From positions 47,353 through 111,352 of the forward strand of contig DAHY01000026.1 of assembly GCA_002498605.1 (NCBI GenBank): a stretch of DNA of 64,000 nucleotides, read 5' to 3'. This stretch comes from Methanomassiliicoccaceae archaeon UBA404. GTDB taxonomy: Archaea > Thermoplasmatota > Thermoplasmata > Methanomassiliicoccales > Methanomethylophilaceae. Under the pieces are notes generated by a model. It was not told the DNA's origin. It was given only the letters and a program-made list of their open reading frames with translations, and made no database searches. How positions within the stretch are numbered: position 1 is the first letter of the stretch; each line of letters starts with the position of its first letter. Shown piece after piece: positions 59,355 to 64,000 of the stretch. The position numbers and the translations under genes are program-made.

Positions 59355-60407
59355 TTGAAGAACAAAGCAATAAAAAACAGGATGAAAATCGGCATAACCT
59401 GTGCACTTCTGTGTGCTGTTGTTTGGGGCATATGGTACGTGCCCGGAGACTTGGTTTGGAGTCTTGAACCGTTTGTCAGCATGATGAACGATATCGAAGG
59501 GACCCACAGCAAAGATGCCGCATTCATTGTGATGGCACTTCTAATAACGGCGCTCAACGCGACCTTTATTGTTCTGACCCTCTCAGTCTGGAATATCGGA
59601 GTAAGAAAATTCAAAGAGATCAAAAGAACCATCAGACAGACAAAACTTACAACGAAATACTTCTTTTTCGCCGCCGCCTGCGGAGGGCCGATAGCCATTA
59701 CCGGGACCTTCCTTGCAACAGGATTCGTAGGCGCGGGATTCGCGGCCTGCGCATCACTGGTGTACCCGATTATCGGAACGGTCCTGTCCATGACATGGCT
59801 CAAGCAAAAAATGACCCGGAGAATATTTCTGGGTATTTTGATCGTCATGCTCGGAGGTTTATCCATTTACGCCGGTGGTTTGATCGAAGACATCACTTCC
59901 GGCAACGCCCGTCCGCTGGGATATATCGGAGGGCTTATGGCGGTAATCGGATGGGGCATCGAAGGGGCGGTGGCGGCAAAAGGACTTGACGTGTCCGATT
60001 CGGATGTGGCTCTCACAATCAGATTCATTATGGAAGTGGCGATATGGTGGTTATTCATCATACCGATTTTGATTCTTCTCGGATTCCCCGTGTTGAAGTA
60101 CACGCTCATGATTTTCGATCCGATAACCTTGTTGGTTCTGACAGTGTTGGGATTCACATTCGGATTTTCATATGTTACCTGGTACAGAGCGTTTCCGTTA
60201 TTGGGGGTGGGTATGGGGCAGAGTCTCGGGAGTTTGTACGGTTTGTTTGCCGTGGTTTTTCTTTTCCTGTTCGTCGGACAGGGTCAGAGCTGGACTTTGC
60301 TGCTGGGGGCCGCCCTCTGCATAACGGGGACCTTCGTAATGTTCACGGAAAAAACATCCAGAATAGAAAGTCTAAGAGAACTGGATTCAAAGGAGGAATC
60401 TTTATGA
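59355..60407 (+). CDS. EamA/DMT-type ten-helix permease
   Basis: 350 residues from a TTG at 59355; ATG 59382 is an alternative. About ten membrane helices are visible, with an internal repeat as in the drug/metabolite transporter superfamily (ITCALLCAVVWGIWYVPGDLVW in the first half, YIGGLMAVIGWGIEGAVAAKG in the second). Methylamine permeases of methylotrophic methanogens belong to this general group, but the substrate cannot be read here. It overlaps the next gene by ATGA and heads a three-gene cassette. Confidence 0.8.
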   Translation: MKNKAIKNRMKIGITCALLCAVVWGIWYVPGDLVWSLEPFVSMMNDIEGTHSKDAAFIVMALLITALNATFIVLTLSVWNIGVRKFKEIKRTIRQTKLTTKYFFFAAACGGPIAITGTFLATGFVGAGFAACASLVYPIIGTVLSMTWLKQKMTRRIFLGILIVMLGGLSIYAGGLIEDITSGNARPLGYIGGLMAVIGWGIEGAVAAKGLDVSDSDVALTIRFIMEVAIWWLFIIPILILLGFPVLKYTLMIFDPITLLVLTVLGFTFGFSYVTWYRAFPLLGVGMGQSLGSLYGLFAVVFLFLFVGQGQSWTLLLGAALCITGTFVMFTEKTSRIESLRELDSKEESL

Positions 60408-60715
60408 TGGAAGGAATGCCGGTGAAATTCCGTTTTCTGGAATTGTATTCAGAAGCCGAAAACGGAGAAGCCTGGAATTATGAAATCATCGACGTGATGA
60501 AGAACGAATACGATGATTTCAAGGATGATTACGGACGCAACGTTCTGAATTATGCATTGATTGAAATGGCGGCATCGGGGTTCATCAGAGCACTCGATAT
60601 GAAAGAAGATGTTGAAGGTATATTCAGGAAAGGCAGTATTCTTACGTTGTACAGAATAACAAACATAGGACTTGAACAGTTGGATGATCTCAAGAAAGGT
60701 CTCAAACCCAGGTGA
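60404..60715 (+). CDS. Winged-helix protein cotranscribed with the permease
   Basis: 103 residues from the ATG at 60404, with AGGAGG 7 bases upstream. FRFLELYSEAENGEAWNYEIIDVMKNEYDDF and the ending ILTLYRITNIGLEQLDDLKKGL look like a PadR-like winged helix. It is translationally coupled to the permease and probably senses the same compound, by context only. Confidence 0.65.
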   Translation: MMEGMPVKFRFLELYSEAENGEAWNYEIIDVMKNEYDDFKDDYGRNVLNYALIEMAASGFIRALDMKEDVEGIFRKGSILTLYRITNIGLEQLDDLKKGLKPR

Positions 60716-60720
60716 ATAAA

Positions 60721-60861
60721 ATGTCTTACAACATGGAAGCAATGACCGAATTTTTCAGCAATGCGATAATTCCCGGATCCAGGTGGCTATGGTGGATTGC
60801 GGCGCTCGGGCTCTGTGCATATTCATTGTACAAAGCAAGAGTCCTGGTATCAAAACTGTAA
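60721..60861 (+). CDS. 46-residue single-helix membrane peptide
   Basis: Starts MSYNMEAMTEFFSNAIIPGS and ends KARVLVSKL before TAA. Residues 21-38 (RWLWWIAALGLCAYSLYK) are one short membrane helix with a tryptophan-rich edge and a basic end. AGGTGA, overlapping the stop of the winged-helix gene, lies 5 bases before the ATG. Its place directly after the permease cassette suggests a small accessory subunit of the transporter. Confidence 0.65.
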   Translation: MSYNMEAMTEFFSNAIIPGSRWLWWIAALGLCAYSLYKARVLVSKL

Positions 60862-60940
60862 GTTATTATCAAAATTCGTCAAATTATTCAACCCGGCAGG
60901 CACGAAAGCCCGCCGGTGAAATCCAATCTGTTTTTGCGGT

Positions 60941-62122
60941 TCAGACCATTCTGTATATTACGAATCCGGACCAAATCTTCGGGAAGAAGAAAGTGGTCTT
61001 CTTGGGCATACGCAGACCCTTCATCGAAAGGCCCCAAACATCTTCCAGTTTGGGGTTGTTCAGAAGGATGGCCAAATCGTACTGACCGTCTTCCATTTTC
61101 TTAAGGGCGGACGTCATTTCCGCGTCGTAATCCACCACGCATTTGTCCTCGTCCCATTTGTAAACGTATTTCAGAATCTTTTCCTGAACCACGTAAGTAT
61201 CGAGGGTGTAAAGTCCGTCGCCGCCGAAACGTGCCAAATAACATTTTCCGGAACGGAACCTCAGACCCATCATCCAATCTTTTAGCTCGGACAGCATCTC
61301 TTCCTCGGAAACCTCTTTGGTTTCCATGGAATCGACGATTTTCTGAATCGCATTCTTTTCGGATATGCTGTCTGTTTTTACCAAACGGTGGGTCGGCCAG
61401 ATGACAAGACCCGGGTCGTCGGTGGCCACCAGAGTGGCCAAAACATAACCTTTCTTTTCGGAATCGGGATTCTCCTGGGAATATGCCAGTGCGGTTTCGT
61501 ATCTGTGGTGTCCGTCGGCAATGAGCACTTTCTGATCCTTGAGTTCGCTCGTAATCTCGTTACAGATTTTTTCATTCTCCAGTATGGAATACCTGTGCTC
61601 CACTCCGTCGTTGTCGACATACCTGTAAACCAATCTGGAGTGATCCCTTATCTTACGGTAGAGTACTTTGTTGAACGAATCGTGAATTCCGAATATGGAT
61701 TCCAGATGGGTCTCCATATCCCTGAGCAGATTCAGTCTGTCCGCCTTCACTTTCGAGAAAGTTTCCTCGTGAGGAATAACCGATCCGTTTTCGTAAGGTT
61801 CGGTTTTCAGAAGTCCCACGATTCCCATGCGGGTCATCTTCTCCCCTTCGTCTTCGAAGGTCTGTTCGTAAACGTAGAAAGAAGGACAATCCTGTTTCAA
61901 AGCGCCCTCCGCAATCCAGTTCTCGAGCTCCCGTCTTGAACCGCGGTATCTTTTGTCGTCGTCGGGGTTCAATGTCAATCTCGTAATATTGTGAGATTTG
62001 CTCTGAAGTTCCGCAAGATAGTCGTCATCAATCACGTCATAAGGCGGGCTGATGCGGTCCTTTATGGATTCTCCGTCACTGATTGCGGGTCTGTATCCCG
62101 AAAAAGGTATGAAAGTAACCAT
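60941..62122 (-). CDS. DUF1015 family protein
   Basis: 393 residues. FIPFSGYRPAISDGESIKDRISPPYDVID at the start, GIVGLLKTE, VLIADGHHRYETALAY and the C-terminal KMEDGQYDLAILLNNPKLEDVWGLSMKGLRMPKKTTFFFPKIWSGFV are the DUF1015 (COG4198) hallmarks. It is a ParB/HPr-kinase-unrelated family of unknown function, often near amino-acid metabolism genes. It lies 51 bases downstream of hypE on the same strand. Confidence 0.9.
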   Translation of the reverse strand: MVTFIPFSGYRPAISDGESIKDRISPPYDVIDDDYLAELQSKSHNITRLTLNPDDDKRYRGSRRELENWIAEGALKQDCPSFYVYEQTFEDEGEKMTRMGIVGLLKTEPYENGSVIPHEETFSKVKADRLNLLRDMETHLESIFGIHDSFNKVLYRKIRDHSRLVYRYVDNDGVEHRYSILENEKICNEITSELKDQKVLIADGHHRYETALAYSQENPDSEKKGYVLATLVATDDPGLVIWPTHRLVKTDSISEKNAIQKIVDSMETKEVSEEEMLSELKDWMMGLRFRSGKCYLARFGGDGLYTLDTYVVQEKILKYVYKWDEDKCVVDYDAEMTSALKKMEDGQYDLAILLNNPKLEDVWGLSMKGLRMPKKTTFFFPKIWSGFVIYRMV

Positions 62123-62173
62123 ATCTGTTCGGTCAAAGTACCATGTTACGTATATTTCAAATGAACGCGGTCT

Positions 62174-63220
62174 TCAGCAAATTCTCGGCACGGGATCTCC
62201 GATCGGCGGCTCAAGAATTCTGCGTCCGCCTATTTCGGTTCTGAGAATTACCCGATTCGGTCCGTCGTTGGCGTATCCGATTATTGCGGCGTTTTTGCCT
62301 TCCGGCGTGGTTCTCAGAATTTTCAGAACCTCGTCGGCCATTTCCGGCACGCAGGCCATTACGCATTTTCCCTCGTTTCCTATGCTCAAAGGATCTATGC
62401 CGAGCAGATCGCAGGCATTTATGACGCCGTCTCTCAGAGGTATGGAGGTGTATTCGATTTCCATTCCTACTTTTGATTTCGAAGACAGTTCGTTCAGCGT
62501 GTTGGCGAGACCTCCGCGGGTGGAGTCTTTCATTGAAACCACGCCTCCGACTTTGAGTGCCTCCTCAATCATTTTGTTCAGCGGAGCCACATCGCTTTTG
62601 ATTTCGCTTTCGAAACCGTAACCTTCCCTGAAAGACATCAGAGCGATTCCGTGATCTCCGAAATATCCGGAAGCTATTATTGCGTCGCCCGGAGCGATAT
62701 TGGAATCCGTGCACCAATTATCTTTGACGGTTCTGTATTGTTTCGCCGTGTCAAGGTTTGCGTCCAAATATTCGGATCTGCGTCCGATTGCGGATGTTGC
62801 CATGAACATTTTGTCTATGGCGCCCATTTCCACGACTTTGGTATCCCCCGTTTCAATGGGGACGCCGCATTCCGCGCTGGTTTTTCCTGCGCTTGCCATT
62901 ATTTCGTCGACTACGGAAATTTCAAGCCCTTCTTCGATTATTGTCGAACAACCGATAGCCAGAGGTTTTGCTCCCATGACCGAAATATCATTGACGGTTC
63001 CCGCGACGGAGATTTTACCGAGATCCCCTCCGGGGAAAAACAATGGTTTCACAGTGTGTCCGTCTATGGTGAATACGATGCCGTCGACCACGGCGGAATC
63101 GTCCATGGAATCCAGGGACACTTCGGATTCAACCTTGGGAAAGTGGCACACTATGTGCTTTGACAGAAATTCCTGCATGGCCTCCCCGCCCGCCCCGTGA
63201 TTCATTACGACTTTTGCCAT
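62174..63220 (-). CDS. hypE: Carbamoyl dehydratase HypE
   Basis: 348 residues. It ends in the diagnostic PRIC whose cysteine carries the carbamoyl group dehydrated to a thiocyanate for the NiFe hydrogenase cyanide ligand. The start MNHGAGGEAMQEFL, DDSAVVDGIVFTIDGHTVKPLFFPGGDLGKISVAGTVND region, ILATPEG-like LRTTPEGKNAAIIGY and the ATP-binding AIRS fold agree. With hypB at 48719 it implies an NiFe hydrogenase elsewhere. Confidence 0.96.
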   Translation of the reverse strand: MAKVVMNHGAGGEAMQEFLSKHIVCHFPKVESEVSLDSMDDSAVVDGIVFTIDGHTVKPLFFPGGDLGKISVAGTVNDISVMGAKPLAIGCSTIIEEGLEISVVDEIMASAGKTSAECGVPIETGDTKVVEMGAIDKMFMATSAIGRRSEYLDANLDTAKQYRTVKDNWCTDSNIAPGDAIIASGYFGDHGIALMSFREGYGFESEIKSDVAPLNKMIEEALKVGGVVSMKDSTRGGLANTLNELSSKSKVGMEIEYTSIPLRDGVINACDLLGIDPLSIGNEGKCVMACVPEMADEVLKILRTTPEGKNAAIIGYANDGPNRVILRTEIGGRRILEPPIGDPVPRIC

Positions 63221-63313
63221 GTCCCCGACATGAATAAGCGTGATTAAAGACTTGTCCTATCGGACCCTTTCGGGGGCAGAGTAAAATAATCCTTCTGCTT
63301 AAGGTCGGACGCA

Positions 63314-63388
63314 GGGCCCTTGGGGTAGTGGATATCCTGTCGGCCTTCGAAGCCGAGGACTCGGGTTCGAATCCCGGAGGGCCCGCCA
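63314..63388 (+). tRNA. tRNA-Arg (UCG)
   Basis: GGGCCCT pairs with AGGGCCC. The anticodon stem TCGGC/GCCGA encloses CTTCGAA, anticodon UCG. The T arm holds TTCGAAT. CCA is encoded at 63386-63388. TAAAATAAT lies about 29 bases upstream. An integrase remnant lies 170 bases downstream, so this tRNA is a possible former attachment site. Confidence 0.94.
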
Positions 63389-63495
63389 TATTGAACTTTC
63401 TGTTTCGGAAAGACAGCGTTTGATCTGTTTTTTATGGTATTTTTGGACTTCTTGTACATTGAAATCCCCTGTTTTTGTAAAAAATATGGAAATAA

Positions 63496-63528
63496 TACAA
63501 TCATTCCCCTATAAGGGGAATGATTGTA
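63496..63528. repeat. Perfect 15-base-pair hairpin with ATA loop
   Basis: TACAATCATTCCCCT (63496-63510) and its exact reverse complement AGGGGAATGATTGTA (63514-63528) flank ATA. There is no T-run on either side, so a simple terminator is unlikely. It lies between tRNA-Arg and the integrase remnant. Confidence 0.85.
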
Positions 63529-63560
63529 ATCGGTTTGGGTTCAAGGTATTTGATCTAGGT

Positions 63561-63913
63561 TTATTGTAATCTTTTCCACGTACCCTCAGTCTTTCGCGAC
63601 GCTTCCGTCCTCCGGATGTCCGCGTAATAGCGTAGTGTCGTTTCCACGTTCGAATGTCTTGGCCGCGAGGATATCGCGTTCGGTTCTGTTCTGTCGACGG
63701 TCACGATAAAATTCGTACCGGCCGCCCGGAAATCCTTCAGACTGAATCAACCCCTGCCAGTTCGGACAGGTTTCGTATCTTTACTCTGACGTCATTGGAC
63801 GAGAAGTAACCCTCTTTCCCGAACACGTTCGGAAACAGATAATGTGACGTTTTTTCCCCTTGAGGGTCAGGTGGATTTGTTAATGAGAAAAACCGTATGG
63901 TTGCAGGATAGTG
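63561..63913 (-). pseudogene. Decayed tyrosine recombinase (integrase) C-terminal part
   Basis: On the minus strand one frame (63913 to about 63741) reads TSHYLFPNVFGKEGYFSSND and VRVKIRNLSELAGVDS before a stop. A shift of one base gives LKDFRAAGTNFIV, then RHSNVETTLRYYADIRR to TAA at 63561-63563. These are the arginine box, the His box (GHSNVETT in intact proteins) and the catalytic tyrosine of phage-type integrases, with H-box glycine changed to Arg. The N-terminal half and first arginine box are missing. I see no gene in 63914-64000. Confidence 0.75.
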
Positions 63914-64000
63914 TTATCTGTTGGGCACGAAGTATATTTTTTTGAGTTCCGTAATTATCAATATTGTGAGAGCCGAATCAATAGATTTTAGCCTAAAAAC

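Noticed and set aside
63244..63504. An 86-codon open frame opposite tRNA-Arg (UCG)
   Set aside because: It reads through the reverse complement of the tRNA and has no family features.

Overview
The window is archaeal, about half G+C, and gene-dense. It carries a complete archaeal RNA polymerase cluster (rpoH, fused rpoB, rpoA', rpoA'', rpl30e, nusA), GatDE, aTrm56, Elp3, CDC48, HVO_0476-type and DUF531 proteins, and TATA boxes about 26 bases upstream of many genes. It also has a two-subunit DNA gyrase, an HdrD-like heterodisulfide reductase subunit, hydrogenase maturation genes (hypB, hypE) and a translin. This combination points to a methanogen of the Thermoplasmata side, most likely Methanomassiliicoccales. 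That assignment is inference. It is supported by stop codon use: I checked the stop codon of each intact protein gene called here and all end in TGA or TAA, none in TAG, as expected where UAG is read as pyrrolysine.

Layout. 1-2.8 kb: a partial winged-helix protein, an HTH regulator, and a divergent base-excision repair pair (8-oxoguanine glycosylase, endonuclease IV). 2.8-9.6 kb: a methyltransferase and thiC, divergent from gyrB-gyrA; an alternating purine-pyrimidine tract with the TATA box lies between them. 9.8-12.9 kb: tRNA-Phe, DUF531, purM, rlmE and a secreted or anchored protein. 12.9-19 kb (minus strand): an Lhr-like helicase, an HdrD with an unusual C-terminal extension, and a frameshifted ArsB-type transporter. 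19.3-28.6 kb: two tRNAs, small regulators, a zinc-ribbon peptide, Trm56/HD, thioredoxin and its reductase, Elp3, two PRC-barrel proteins and CDC48. 28.8-37.8 kb: tRNA-Lys and the RNA polymerase operon. 37.8-46 kb: a radical SAM protein, pyrF, and a two-gene cassette of a 1855-residue STT3-fold protein with a changed active-site motif and a small membrane-anchored partner. 46-49.4 kb: a minus-strand operon hypB-purD-truA-translin. 49.4-58.9 kb: gatD-gatE, a HemK-type methyltransferase, MBL hydrolase, zinc-finger protein, HAD phosphatase, TraB, thyX, rps17e, tRNA-Arg and rqcH. 59-61 kb: tRNA-Thr and a permease/winged-helix/46-residue membrane peptide cassette. 61-64 kb: DUF1015, hypE, tRNA-Arg, a long perfect hairpin and a decayed tyrosine integrase.

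Most genes are housekeeping: transcription, tRNA charging and modification, purine and pyrimidine synthesis, repair. They sit in short operons with 4-base ATGA/GTGA overlaps, and convergent genes often overlap at their 3' ends. The accessory signals are the STT3-like cassette, the HdrD fusion, the permease cassette, the broken transporter and the integrase remnant beside tRNA-Arg.
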